Below the pieces are notes generated by a model that did not search any database, had not been told where the DNA came from, and saw only the letters and a list, made by a program, of their open reading frames with translations. This document shows positions 44,416 through 57,130 of a DNA stretch of 64,000 bases, piece by piece. Every line of letters starts with the position of its first letter. Position 1 is the stretch's first letter. A program made the position numbers and the translations under genes. Origin of the DNA: Atherix ibis (Eukaryota > Arthropoda > Insecta > Diptera > Athericidae); contig OY282606.1 in assembly GCA_958298945.1 (NCBI GenBank), positions 88,233,696 through 88,297,695 of the forward strand, read 5' to 3'.

Positions 44416-46734
44416 CTATTCAAAAGTACAATTTCACATTTTAGTAAAAATTTCAGCTATTTCGTAAATTAACCAAAAAAAAAACTATATAATTAATAAT
44501 AAAAACTTTTTACAATATTTATAATTTTTTGTAAGTTAGTCAATTTATTGGAAAACATTTTTTATTTTTAACTTAAACTTCAAATAATCTGATTTCGATT
44601 GCATTAATTATAACTTTAAGATTTGCATATTATAAAATGGAAATTTATGTTTCTTATTTTTTTTTTTGTGGATATTTCTAGTAATATTATTACTAAAACG
44701 TAAATTGTAAGCGCCATATTGAAGTGAAGGCCCATTTGATGAAATCATCAAAAATTTTATTGAAGTAAATTGGAATTACTGAAATGGAAAATATTTTTCT
44801 TAAGAAAACAACGAATTATTTATGTAATAATACTCAGCTTTTCTTAGTATTTTACAAAATATTGTCGATATACTAATTTGAATTTCAAAGTGGTCACTTT
44901 TGAGAAATAATTTTCTTTAACTAGAAACTAATGTAGAATATCTTTAGATAGTTGTAATGTAGATAAGGGTACACTAATACGAACACAAATGTTATCCAAA
45001 TGTATGCGTACTACAAAACAGAATGTAATGGCAAGGATCAGTTCTATGTATGTACAATATGCATTAACGTTCGTACACTTTTCCTTATTAGAACGAATAT
45101 TCTAAATTGAAATTGGGGTTCAGTTACTGAGAAAGAGCAACAGATGTGCAATAACTTCATTTTAAGATTACCATAAAAGATAGTGAAGCAAAAGTAATTT
45201 GCCATTAGATATAATGTCATACACAAGCGGTGCTTATTTATATAATTATGCAATCTATGTTCGGGTAAATCAGCTAGTTATTCAACCAAAACTATAAAAT
45301 AATATTCTTTTAAATATGTTATTATAGATAATATTTGGTTTCATGATCACAGAAATTTTATTAATTAAAAAAAGTTTACAAAGAACCAAAAAATAAAATA
45401 ATTTGTTATTAAAAAACTTTTATATTAGGTATTTATTTATTTTATAATTATAAATTTATCACAAAAAAAATTGTCTTTTTCGAAATACTGAAAAGTAATA
45501 GTTACTATCGCACATAAAAGTGACTGTCGAAATTTAAGTAATTTACATTGGATTTTATGTATATTTTTTTTTAGCTGGATAAATATTTATTTTTATAAAT
45601 GTTCAAGTTAAAAGTATTACTCCTTTACAAATGGTATCTAACTTAAAGTATTTTAACATTAAATAATATGCTACAACTAAGAAACCGAATTAAATAGCAG
45701 AAAAATACTGTGCTCCTCTAGAAAAGTTTCTATTATCAAAAATAAGCTTTTATTACTGAAGAAGTCGATCCCTAGAACATATATAAATTTATAAACTTTT
45801 TACATTTAGGAAAAAGCTTTTGTGCATAATTACAATAGTGTACAATTTGCATTTGCATTTACAATTATTGTATTGCGTACTTGTATTTACATGTTGTACA
45901 AGGAAAAGTTTTCCAATTTTCTGGAGAAGACCACCTGAGAAATAATTACTGAAAAACATTTATTTCATTTTACAAAGCATTTACGTATATTTACAAGATA
46001 AAATGGGGGTAGATTCATTGGAAATGCTTTGATCATATTTGAAGTTTTTTTTTTTTTTGCACTGCAATTTTAATTTATTTTTTTATCTGATTATTTTTTA
46101 AGCAATTTTTTAATTAAAGCAAGTTTTTCATTCTATATTGAGATCAATCTTTTAGTTCTTTTTTTAAGAAAAAGGGATTTTAGCAAATGATAAGTCGGTT
46201 TTCTTTAGCCAATATTTCTTCTTGATCCTGTAACGGATTTTACGTTGATACTAATATACCTCATTATTATGACTACTACTAACAAACAATTGCCTAAACT
46301 TTTTTTATTGTCAATTAAATTATTTGAGTCAAATGTTCGCCTCAAATTCTCACAATTGGACAAATATTTTAACACCGATTACACCATTCCAGAAATAGGC
46401 AAATTATTGCCTCAGCTAGAATTTTTTTTGTTGAAGCCTTCGGAAGGGAACTGAAAATATCTTGATCACGAGCGTAAAACCTCGAATAACTTTCGAGCAC
46501 TGATTATACGTGAGCTCGATCAAAGTTCGTGCAGTCAGAATTTGTTCGAGCTACGAAGTTTTTCGTCATCTACAATATTTGATATTTGAATTTTGTTTCG
46601 TTTTCTTGAACGATTTTCAATTCTGTTTTTTATGTTTTACAATCAAGTATATTTAGCAATCAAGGAAAAGGATAAAAATAAAGAAAACAATAAAAATATT
46701 TAAAATTAGAATATAGAACAATTCAACAGGATGT
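44416..46734. other. AT-rich spacer
   Basis: 2.3 kb with no convincing gene. A 69-codon frame at 46245 has no recognisable motif and is taken as chance. Confidence 0.5.
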
Positions 46735-46918
46735 ATCAACGAAAACGAAGTGCAGCAATGAGATCACTTGTCGCAGTGTAATGGCTGATGTTGGATGATA
46801 ACGAAAAACTGCAGTACAAACCGTGTTACCGAGAAAGAGGTTGTGTGGGGGGGGGTTATCTCGGTAAGGACCGTGCATACAGAAACTTATTATCAGAACT
46901 TAGGTGATCAGTAGTAAT

Positions 46919-47805
46919 ATATTATTTAACGTGACTTATCTGTCGTTAAACATAAAACCACGAGTCGCCTACAACCATAGCGATTGAGTTACGCTCAATC
47001 AACGTACCACCATTACTGGCAGTTTACAGTCAGTAATTAGTTACAAGCTGATTACTCCAACTATTAGTGGCGAAGCATATCTAAACCTCTACTGTCATAA
47101 GCAGTGACAGCGCCCGCGATAATTACCAGTATCTCACACCAGCGATTCGTAGACCGCACCAGCCATATGGGTATTAACGTTAACCACTACGTTGCTGCCT
47201 AAGGCGCCGCACCATAGTCGAGCACAGTGTGTTTTAACACCTTGGGGCACCCTGATTCCCTAAATACCAATTTTTGTTTTAAGAGTACTTCGATTTGTAT
47301 TGAGCTACGATAAGGAATCTTGTAAATCTCTAGGCACTAGAGCAGTTATAGTTTATTATTTAACGTGATTTATTGCAGTTGCCCATGCTTAAGACCACGA
47401 GTCGCCTACGACTATAGGAATCGGGATACGCTCAATCAACGCACCACCATTACTGGCAGTTAACAGATAGAATCAGTAACAAGTTGACTCTCCACCTGCT
47501 GGTGGCGAGGACTATCTAAATCTCTTCTGTCATAAGCAGTGACAGTACCCGAGATAAGTGCAATGCATTGCTACATTTGCCAGTTACCTCCCACCTGCGA
47601 TTAGAAGACCGTACCCGCGACATGGGTACTAACCACAACCACCACGCAGCTGCCAAATGGCGCCTCACCTCGATCGGGCACAGTATATTCTACTGTGGGA
47701 CTCCCGATCCCCGTGGTACCCATTTTTGTTTTAAGAGTACTTTGGTTTGTACTCCGCTCGTAGAGCTACGGTAAGGAATCTTCTAAATTCCTAGGCACCG
47801 CTAAG
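46919..47805 (-). repeat. tandemly duplicated 3' UTR of the R1-clade element
   Basis: Two direct copies of about 430-450 bp: 46919-47340 and 47351-47805. Shared landmarks in order: TTATTTAACGTGA, CCACGAGTCGCCTAC, CACCATTACTGGCAGTT, CTGTCATAAGCAGTGACAG, TTTTTGTTTTAAGAGTACTT and TAAGGAATCTT. The copies differ at many positions, so the duplication is old and may belong to the family rather than this copy. Confidence 0.88.
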
Positions 47806-47879
47806 CCAGCTAAGGTACGCGGGTTCGCCAAAACCCGAAGGTACAACCGAAATCGACCTTGGTCTTTCAGCCGATTGTA

Positions 47880-50821
47880 GCCACCCTGCGTGTCATTCAC
47901 GCACTTATTCACGCACCATTCTCATTCGTCTCTCAAACAGTGCCACGGCATATGCATTCAAGCATTCATATCTGTCTTTCACACTCAACACACCACTCAC
48001 ATCCAAACCCTCCTCATTCACTACGATTGCACACGCCTCTAAATCACGCAAGTCCCTGTACAGGCCACACTCCACGAGAAGGTGCTTAACACTCTCCTCC
48101 TCCGCCCCACAAGGACATCTAGCCTCCGTAGCCAGACCACGCCTATACAGGAACCCATTCATACTGCGTGTCCCGTCAGCAAATGCCGAAGGAACAGACC
48201 AAATTCAAAACCATACGCAGAGGAAAAGCACACATCCGGTATGAACATGTACGTCCCTCTGCCATTCACACTCTCATCCCATCGTTGCTGCCATATCTCA
48301 TGCATCTTGTTCAGGACCAGTACGCGCTGATGGCGCGACTAAGATTCTGAACCTCATCATTCCCAACCGGACAACCTGCCAGCGGGATGCCCCGCCGCAT
48401 ACGGTAGTGGATACTTTCACGCAGCACCTCCAGGCCCCATGGAATTTCTCCCATAAGAACCTGCATCGCCTCGGTCGACACGGTCCTACACACATTCAAA
48501 CATGCATACAATACCATACGCTGCACTGAGTTTATGGCCACCCTCGCATACTGGTGGCGCATTGTATCAGCCCACACACACGACGCATACATAGCACATG
48601 GAACAAACACGCTTCTGTACAGGATTCTCACCGTTCTGGCCCGAAGCCCCCATTCCTTGCGAAGCACTCGCACCAGCATGCCAATCAAACCGGCTTCGCG
48701 TCCTCTCAGACATTGCAAGTGAGGCCGAAAATTCAGCCTCTCCGCAACCTTCAGTCCAAGGTACTTCACTTCCCGCGCGTATCGGACCCCAACCGTCTCC
48801 AAACGAATATTGAAAAAACCCTTCAATAACATACACATGGTTTTCCTTTCGGAAACCCTCACACCCATCCTTTCTCCCCATTCACAAACCATACGCATGT
48901 AGCGGCTTCCCACCACTTCCACCGCAGACCTACTCCCCTCCTCAATCAAGAGCAGCAGATCGTCCGCATATGCAACCACAACACAGCCGGCCTCCTCCAA
49001 CTGCACCAAGAAAGCATTCATCATCATCCCTGTGGACAGCCACGCACCATCTGGCGAACAACCCTCCCATTATTTCCGTACACCACCGCATACCGTTCAT
49101 GGAAGTTACTCCTCCTCGCATGAAACCTCCACTAGTCGCTCAATGATGCGATCCCATCGCAGGCAGCCAAACGTATTCTTGAAATCTACAAATACACCAC
49201 ATACGTATTTACCCACACTTTCATCCAAATACTGCCTTACATGCATCAAGGCATCCTCAGTCGATTTACCTTTCGTAAATCTATACTGAGAGCCGGATAC
49301 ATTGAAGTCTGCCAACTTCACATTCAACCGGTGTACCATCATTCGCTCGAGGACCTTGCCGAATACTGGCAGTAGACATATGGGCCTGTAGGAAGACGGG
49401 TCAGTCCGTATCCCGTCCGGAGACTTGGGAAGGATGACCACGTCTCCTACTTTCCATTCACGCGGAAACACATCACTCTCCAAGCATTCACCGTAAAGGC
49501 TACTTACATGTGCGGGAACAGTCCGCCACACACTTCTCAGCATCTGACCAGTCACACCATCTAGTCCTGGGGCACTTCTCACTTACATGCGCCAAACAGA
49601 CGCATCAATTTCATCCCATTCAAAGGGCAGGGGGTACCTCCTGCCAACATTCACTTCCTCTAGCATTTCAATCCCAGAAAAAAAATCATTCATCAATGCA
49701 TTCGCGCTGTCCTCCCAATTACTAGTATACCCATCATTTACTCTGATACTCAAAATATCATTCCGAGCACCTTTGCGCATACACAATCGATACACCGGAC
49801 CCCATACATTCGAGTTTCCACATTCACTCACATACCGCTACCAGTGCTTTTCCTTGGCGAGTCTAATATTTGCCACATACTCCGCTCTGGCCGCCCAGAA
49901 GGTCACACCTTCAGTGTGCGCATCTGCACCACGGCGCCTACATCGCTGGTAGATTCTACGCAATCTACCAACTTTCCACACCTAGCGCACGGTTCCACCA
50001 TGGAGCCGATTTCCTATTCCCCTCTACTCTTTTACGCAAACACCTGTCATTCACCGCATTCACGCATCTGCTTAGTTCGACCACCTTCTCCTCCAATCGC
50101 ATCGACTGAAACGTATCCAAGTCTCAAATCTCAGCCGCGACCTCCTCCTCGTAGACCATCCAGTCCATCCCCAGCTCAATGAGGTTGTGATCGCCCCCCC
50201 CCCTCCATCAGGCAATATCCTCCACGCATACTCGTAACAGTCAGCAGCACGATTGCACAGTGTGACATCAATGTCACTCTGCCCATTCGGTCCGCTAAAG
50301 GTATACCATTCACTCGGCACATTCAGTACATTCATACCACTGGCCATAATCCACTCTTCGAGTTGCCTGCCCCTCACACAACTCGGCTGGTCAGTGGCTC
50401 CCCTCTTGCTATACCAGAGAGGAGAAACAGCATTCGCATCCATACCGATCAGCACAGTCGAACGTCCACACTTAGCCAACACTGTATCGAGATACCGCAG
50501 GTACGGCTCTATTTTACAGCCAAACCTGCAATACACCGACACAGCATAAAGCCCTACCCCTCCCTTCTTTACATAAACACACACACCAAGCTCACTGCAA
50601 CACTCATCAACTCTCACCACGTCCATACCCACTCCAACGACAGAGACGACCGAGTCAATCTTACCCCCGACCCCGGCACTGGCGAACGTCCTGGCGGATC
50701 TTCCCAATCCGCACACCGACCCACCATAAGAATATGGTTCCTGGATCAGTGCTACATCCACCCCATTCTCACACATATACACACTCAACTCATTCCCATT
50801 CAATTGGATGCACCTAATCAT
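47880..50821 (-). pseudogene. ORF2: endonuclease and reverse transcriptase, broken
   Basis: The ATG at 50821 overlaps the end of ORF1 by 8 nt (ATGATTAG). Endonuclease (50821-50072): MIRCIQLN...ALIQEPYS, VLIGMDANAVSPLWYS, and GQSDIDVTLCN; it ends in a frameshift near 50190. Reverse transcriptase: APGLDGVTGQM, VVILPKSPDG, SSYRPICLLPVFGK, QYRFTKGKS and VFVDFKNTFGCLRWD (49106-49582), a break at 49028-49105, then VVAYADDLLLL (49027-48311) with the catalytic YADD. C-terminal ARCPCGAEEESVKHLLVEC (47905-48162) is the zinc motif. Two RT motifs look altered: QYRF (usually G after the aromatic residue) and DFKNTFG (usually D-F-x-x-A-F-D). Multiple frame breaks show it is dead. Confidence 0.88.
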
Positions 50822-51521
50822 TTACGGCAACAATCCTCATTCTCTCTCTTTCACACAACCTTATATACACCGGGCAATCCTCTGACATGACGGAGTGCGT
50901 GCCCGGAAGATCGCGCAGATGGCAGTTGCGACAAAACTCTATGTTCGGGCATTCCCGAGCAAGATGGTCACCGCTACCACACCTACTGCACAGCCTTCCA
51001 GCCCGCCTACAGTCATCACGGAGATGCCCGCAATACAGGCAACCGTGGCACCTACGTACCAATTCGTATTCACGAATTGGTAGACATAACCATCCCACAA
51101 ACACACGTCTCTCACTCAACATTTTCTCATTAACATTAGCATTAACCTCTATGACAACAATGTGTTTACCATCTTCACCGGTTGTCCTTCTGAGTACAGA
51201 CACTTCCTTCTCAGCTTCCACCGTAATGCCTCTCATGTTCTTCTCTTGAAGCTGCTGCACCAGATCCGCGTTGTCAACCTCTGCCGGCACAGCGTGGATG
51301 ACGAGCTTCGGCCTCGCCCTCTTTGGCGCACTGGTTACCAAAGCAGCCTTGGCCAAATCAGCTGATTCGGCAAATCGGCGCAACTCACCGCTGCTGCAAA
51401 CCTCCACCGCAACACCCTCCTTCAACCACGTAGCGACTTTCGAGGCACTAGAGCAGTTCGAGCAGAAATGTGCAACAATTTTTACCGTCTTGGCAAGGAT
51501 GATTTCTTTCCCGGATTGCAA
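50814..51521 (-). pseudogene. ORF1 gag-like zinc-knuckle protein, N-terminally truncated
   Basis: A 235-codon frame. The C-terminal part has zinc knuckles CLYCGHLRDDC, CSRCGSGDHLARECP and CRNCHLRDLPGTHS...C, the triple pattern of R1-clade gag-like proteins that bind the element's RNA. The N-terminal part is the RNA-binding-like region (PKLVIHAVPAEVDNADLVQQ). Full family members are roughly twice as long, so the start used here (51521) is an internal Met. Confidence 0.82.
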
Positions 51522-51560
51522 CTGGTCTCACCGTTAATCGCCAAACAAGATCCACGACTG

Positions 51561-53900
51561 TCTAGATTGGGTAAATCAACGTCACTGTTTTCATTGAACT
51601 ATATATTTTGCGACATTTTTTTTGTACAAAAAACCGGCAAACCAAAACACATACAATCAATTTTTAATACACATATGTTCTTCACACAAATCACACTGCG
51701 AAATGTCAATATTGCTATAATAATAATGTTTACGCTCGTTGCCTAAAATGATCGAGCATCTGCTATTTGATGTGATTACAGCATTCGAGTAAATCTCCAT
51801 ATTTAGTTCGTTCTGAACATGCTCGATCGAGTGGAAGGTGTTCGTCCAACATGTTCGATTATATTTATTATACAAAATAAATGGACGATTTTTCATGAAA
51901 TTCAAGCATTTCTCGAATGGTATAATTAGTGTGCAATTTTTATTATTATATTATGATAATAATTATTGCAGTATACTGGAGGTAATTGTTTAACAATGAA
52001 ATAATTGTATTTCCAACACTTATTATCAAATATAGCAGATTGTTTTTTTAGTTTACATTTTATATTCTAATTTGGTTTTATAGTATACATCTTTGTATAT
52101 TTATATTCGTTATAATTCATATTATCGTACAAAAATTTTTTTTTTAAAAAAGTTATTAGATGAAGTTAATAAGCAAATATGTATACGACTAAAGGCTAAA
52201 CAATATAAAGAAAAACAAAGCTTGTTGTCATCATTTGCCAAAAGTAAAAGCTCAAAATCACTAAAGACTTTCTAAAAAGGGAACATTTTGCTTCAAGGAT
52301 GATTTCACGCTCGTTAAATTTAACCCTTGTCAAACAAGGCAAGGGAATAACTAGAGAATTCAGGAAGAAAAAGTACCAAAAAATCTGCAGGCTATTATTT
52401 TTAGTCCTATTACTATACAACTGTTCATTCAGTTTAAGGGGTAAAAATGCCTAGACCCTTAGTTTCTTTTGCAAATTCAGCATGAAAACAATTATTTAAA
52501 TGTTCCCATTTTTTTAGTCTTCAACCAAATTTTTTTTAAATTTCTTTTTATTCGTAATTCAAAAAGTAAAGTTTCCTATAGAAAAGAAGTTTTCTAATAT
52601 CCTTTTTCTTTTACTAAAAATAACTTATTCTATTATCGTTTATATAAATATTAACAACTTCCGATATTTTTTACGAAAATAAGAAAAAAAATCCTTTAAT
52701 AAGTATTTTTTTTTACTATATAATTTTGTACTTAATGAGTTATCTTTTCGTTTTCGATTTAATTAATAACTATGATTTTTTGAATTCTATTTAATTTATC
52801 GTAAAGTTAAGCATTTTATTTATTCAAAACCAAATTATGGTAAATCTAAATACTTAGAATGAGGCGTTAAAAAATCAATTTCTAAAAGTGAGTATAGTCT
52901 TAATTAGCTTTCTCCGAAACCGGCATAATACTTTTACAGAAATTGAATAAAATTACCACCAAATTAAGCTAAATTGTGTTTTTATAAAGATAATAGGGGA
53001 AGATGATGATAATAAGTAACAAGAACATTTACTTTGTATTACTGTTGTAATTGTGGATAAAATACAATCTTATTATTGTGATAATTGTTGCGGTTTTTCT
53101 TCTTATAATTTTTTATTTCGGCTATTTCGTATATTAATGGTCAATTGACCTTTTCCTGACTCTGTTAATGAAAGTCCTTTTCAGTTAAAAAATTCCCGTA
53201 TCTAGAAATATAAAAATATGGATGAATTATGGGAAAGCTCTTTTAAGTTCGTAATTTAATGATATTTTTTTGGGGGGGGGGGGGGGGGGTGTGGAAATGA
53301 ATGAAATCGTTTTATTATCAGTTTATTAAGTGTAAACTGAGTGTAATTTCCATTTTTTTTTTCAATTATAATTAATTAACTTGAAATTATTTATTTTGCT
53401 ATATATATAAATATGAATTTGTTTATTAAATTTTCGGCAAATCTATTTAAAATAATTATTTGACAAAAATTGATTATTCTGCTAATTTTTACCTTCCCTC
53501 TTATTTCTTATTCCTCTCCCTCTTTGAGTTTGCTTCTGTTTTTTCTTTTATGGTATATATAATTTTTTTCACCTTTCACTTATTTTTCCTTTTTCATATT
53601 TTTTTTTAATTTCTTCCCCTTCCATAGAGAACATAATGTATTCGGGTGTCTCCGTCATCACCTTTATGTTTTGGCACGAATTTTGTCTGTTTGTGGTGGG
53701 TGTGAGAGTATATCTCAGCAGTAATTTCGAATCCCCCACAATCTGCCCATAAAGCTAGCGACAAGCATGCCTAGCTGAAACATGTACTCTCTGAGTATGG
53801 TCGTCATTGACCATACTCATATGTAACTGAACTTTCTGAAAATATGTACTTTTATACAAATTTAAAGACCTTCCTATCCCTATCCAATATTCAGAAATGT
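51561..53900. other. AT-rich spacer with a G18 run
   Basis: No gene recognised. A run of 18 G (53272-53289) directly follows a run of T. CT-rich patches lie around 53490-53630. Confidence 0.5.
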
Positions 53901-55745
53901 TTCAAGAAGAATATTCACTGGTATTTTTCAAGAAGAATATTCAGTGGTATTTTTCAAGAGGAATATTCAGCGGTATTTTTCAAGAGAAAGAAAAATACCA
54001 CTGAATATTTCTCTTAAAAAATACCACTTAATACTCCTTTTGAAAAATACCACTGAATAATCTTCTTGAAAAATACCACTGAATATTCCTTTTTAAAAAT
54101 ACCACTGAATATTCCTTTTTTAAAATACCACTGAATATTCCTTTTTAAAAATACCACTAAATATTCCTCTTAGAAAATACCACTGAATATTCCTCTTGAA
54201 AAATACAACTGAATATTCCTCTTGAAAAATACCACTGAATATTCCTTTTGAAAAATACCACTGAATATACCTCTTGAAAAATACCACTGAATATTCCTCT
54301 TGAAAAATACCACTGAATATTCCTCTTGAAAAATACCACTGAATATTCCCTTTGAAAAATACCCCTGAATATTCCTTTTGAAAAATACTACTGAATATTC
54401 CTCTTGAAAAATCCCACTGAATATTCCTTTTGAAAAATACCACTGAATATTCCTCTTGAAAAATACCACTGAATAATCTTCTTGAAAAATCCCACTGAAT
54501 CTTCCTCTTTAAAAATACCACTGAATATTCCTCTTGAAAAATATCACTTATTATTATTCTTGAAAAATACCACTAAATATTCCTCTTAAAAAATACCACT
54601 GAATATTCCTCTTTAAAAATACCACTCAATATTCCTCTTCAAAAATACCACTGAATATTCCTTTTGAAAAATACCACTGAATATTCCTCTTCAAAAATAC
54701 CACTGAATATTCCCTTTGAAAAATACCACTGAATATTCCTCTTGAAAAATCCCACTGAATATTCCTTTTGAAAAATACCACTGAATATTCCTCTTAAAAA
54801 ATACCACTGAATATTCCTCTTGAAAAATACCACTGAATATTCCTCTTGAAAAATACCACTGAATATTCCTCTTGAAAAATACCACTGAATAATCTTCTTG
54901 AAAAATCCCACTGAATATTCCTTTTGAAAAATACAACTGAATATTCCTCTTGAAAAATACAACTGAATATTCCTCTTGAAAAATACCACTGAATATTCCT
55001 CTTGAAAAATACCACTGAATATTCCTTTTGAAAAATACCACTTAATATTCCTCTTGAAACATACCACTGATAATTCTTCTTGAAAAATACCACTCAATAT
55101 TCCTTTTCAAAAATACCACTGAATATAGGTCTTAAAAAATACCACTAAAACTTCCTCTTGAAAAATACCATTGAATATACCTCTTGAAAAATACCACTGA
55201 ATATACCTCTTGAAAAATACCACTGAATATTCCTCTTGAAAAATACCACTAAAACTTCCTCTTGAAAAATACCACTGAATATACCTCTTGAAAAATACCA
55301 CTGAATATTCCTCTTAAAAAATACCACTGAATATACCTCTTCAAAAATACCACTGAATATTCCTTTTGAAAAATACCACTGAATATTCCTCTTGAAAAAT
55401 ACCACTGAATATTCCTCATGAAAAATACCACTGAATAATCTTCTTGAAAAATACCACTGAATCTTCCTCTTTAAAAATACCACTGAATATTCCTCTTGAA
55501 AAATACCACTGAATATTCCTTTTGAAAAATACTACTTATTATTCTTCTTGAAAAATACCACTTAATATTCCTCTTGAAAAATACCACTGAATATACCTCT
55601 TGAAAAATATCACTGAATATTCCTCTTGAAAAATACCACTGAATATTCCTCTTGAAAAATACCACTGAATATTCCTCTTGAAAAATACCACTGAATATTC
55701 CTCTTGAAAATTACCACTGAATATTCCTCTTGAAACATACCACTT
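53901..55745. repeat. 26-bp minisatellite, about 70 copies, with an orientation switch
   Basis: The unit on the plus strand from about 53992 is GAATATTCCTC followed by TTGAAAAATACCACT (26 bp). The first four or so units (53901 to about 53985) are in the opposite orientation (AGTGGTATTTTTCAAGAGGA...), so the array begins with an inverted junction. Common variants change CCTCTTG to CCTTTTG, ACCTCTTG or ATCTTCTTG, and CACTG to CACTT. Because the unit has no stop in any minus frame and 3 x 26 = 78, long minus frames with a repeated F-F-K-R-N-I-Q-W-Y-F-S-R-G-I-F-S pattern appear in all three frames. There is no start context, signal or family match. Confidence 0.93.
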
Positions 55746-55774
55746 AATTTTTCGCAAAACCATAATATACTATA

Positions 55775-55900
55775 ATAAAAGCGCCTTGATTTAGCGATAC
55801 TGGCACATCTGCGTTTAGTACTCAGCAGTTTTGAGTTCGAATCCAGCTAGTGACATAGCCGCGGTATCCTTGAGTTGTTATCTGATAATAAAAGTATGGA
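55775..55900 (+). repeat. possible tRNA-derived SINE fragment
   Basis: A-box-like TTTAGCGATACTGG (55791-55804) and, about 45 bp on, a B-box-like GAGTTCGAATCCAGC (55844-55858), the internal promoter spacing of RNA polymerase III. A full cloverleaf could not be drawn. It may be a decayed tRNA pseudogene or SINE head. Confidence 0.4.
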
Positions 55901-56089
55901 AAAACTTAATGGTCTGCTATTATTATTTAATTTTTTTTATCGAAAGTAAATCGGATCGTTTTATAAGTGCTAATTTTCAAGAGCTGAGTTTATAGAACTA
56001 TAGAACTTTTTAATCAGATCGGAAGTCATTGAAGTTTACTGCAACAAAACGACGGTATCTGGGCAAAATCGGACATACAAAAGCCGAAG

Positions 56090-57130
56090 GTATTTACCAA
56101 ATACTTGGTGAATACTTTAACTTTACACAAGGACATAGAAGATATCACGAACTCACAATTCCAATTTCTGTGTAAGTCCTCGTCCCAAAAATGTTTCCCC
56201 AACCATAATTAAAAATCTAATACATCAACTTCCCAATAAAAATAGCTCCTATCCTCAAACAAATCACTAAGAAAACTCTCGTGTTTATCATCTACATATT
56301 CAACAGCATTCTTCATATTACCTATTTTCCTTTATTTTGGAAATTTTCAATTACTAAAATGATACCCAAACCTAAAAAACCAGTAAATTCCCCATCCTAG
56401 TATAGACCTATGAGTTTTTGGAAAAAATCTTTGTAAAACTCTTCTTAAAACGCCTTTACCCTATCCTTGAAGATTCAAAAAGTATTCCCGATCACCAATT
56501 CGGTTTCAGATCAGAATACTCCACAATCGAACATTGCGTCCTCTGTTGAGCAAAAAGAGTACTGTCCAGGCGTGTTTCAAGATATATCATATGCCTTTGA
56601 TCGAGTGCGGCACCCTGGACTACTCCGGAAACTCAAGAGCTTACTTTCTTCTACGTACTCTTCCTTATTTTAAAATCATATCTCTTACAACGTAATTTCC
56701 AAGTAACAGCTAATACTGACCATTCCGATATATCCCCTATCATAGCTGGTGTTCCTCAAGATGGTTTTCTTGGTCCAATCCTATACAATATTTATACCTT
56801 GGACATCCCCAAGGTATAACACTAAAGAACAAACTATTAATTTATAACACGATTTTAAAACCGATCTAGACGTACGATATTTAAATATGGCGTTCTATCA
56901 AGACTTCCAATTTCTATTGTATGCAATCCGGTCAACCCAAAATCCTCTGAAAAATCGTCAGTTATTCACCGTAACCTAAATGTTCCCTTCGTTAATGATT
57001 TGTGCGTCTCCCGTTGTAAACAAGTTTCATTCTCGACTATCCTATCACTATTATCCTCTTATTACAAAAAAAATTCCTCTGCTACCTTCCCTATTTACAC
57101 TCGTCGGCATTTAAAAATAAATTGACCACA
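56090..57130 (+). pseudogene. Jockey-like non-LTR reverse transcriptase relic
   Basis: Translated fragments across frames: LLLKRLYPILEDSKSIPDHQ then FGFRSEYSTIEHC (around 56430-56540), EYCPGVFQDISYAFDRVRHP and GLLRKLKSLL (56560-56640), then SYLLQRNFQVTA, ISPIIAGVPQDGFLGPILYN and IYTLDIPK (56670-56815). These are RT motifs in the usual order: QFGFR, F-x-D-I-x-x-A-F-D, GVPQG...GP. Several stops and shifts. The YADD block is not recognisable. Confidence 0.75.

Larger units (their letters stand above)
46735..51560 (-). mobile_element. R1-clade non-LTR retrotransposon, 5'-truncated and inactive
   Basis: A GC-rich block in AT-rich surroundings on the minus strand. Order: ORF1 with zinc knuckles, endonuclease, reverse transcriptase, C-terminal zinc motif, then a 3' UTR containing a tandem duplication. 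Base composition changes sharply at about 51560 and 46735. ORF1 lacks its N-terminal half, as expected for incomplete reverse transcription. Such elements copy themselves through an RNA by target-primed reverse transcription. R1-clade assignment rests on the two-ORF layout, three CCHC knuckles and the C-x-C...H...C motif at the end of ORF2. Confidence 0.9.

Noticed and set aside
46245..46454. 69-codon plus-strand frame
   Set aside because: No motif, no homologous copy in the window and AT-driven composition.
47568..51537. Plus-strand frames across the GC-rich block
   Set aside because: They are antisense to the retrotransposon ORFs, which have recognisable motifs.
53901..55745. CRISPR-like array
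   Set aside because: Contiguous tandem repeats without unique spacers, in an insect genome.
54120..55763. Long minus-strand frames with a repeated F-F-K-R-N-I-Q-W-Y-F pattern
   Set aside because: They arise because the 26-bp repeat unit has no stop in three frames. There is no start context, signal or family match.
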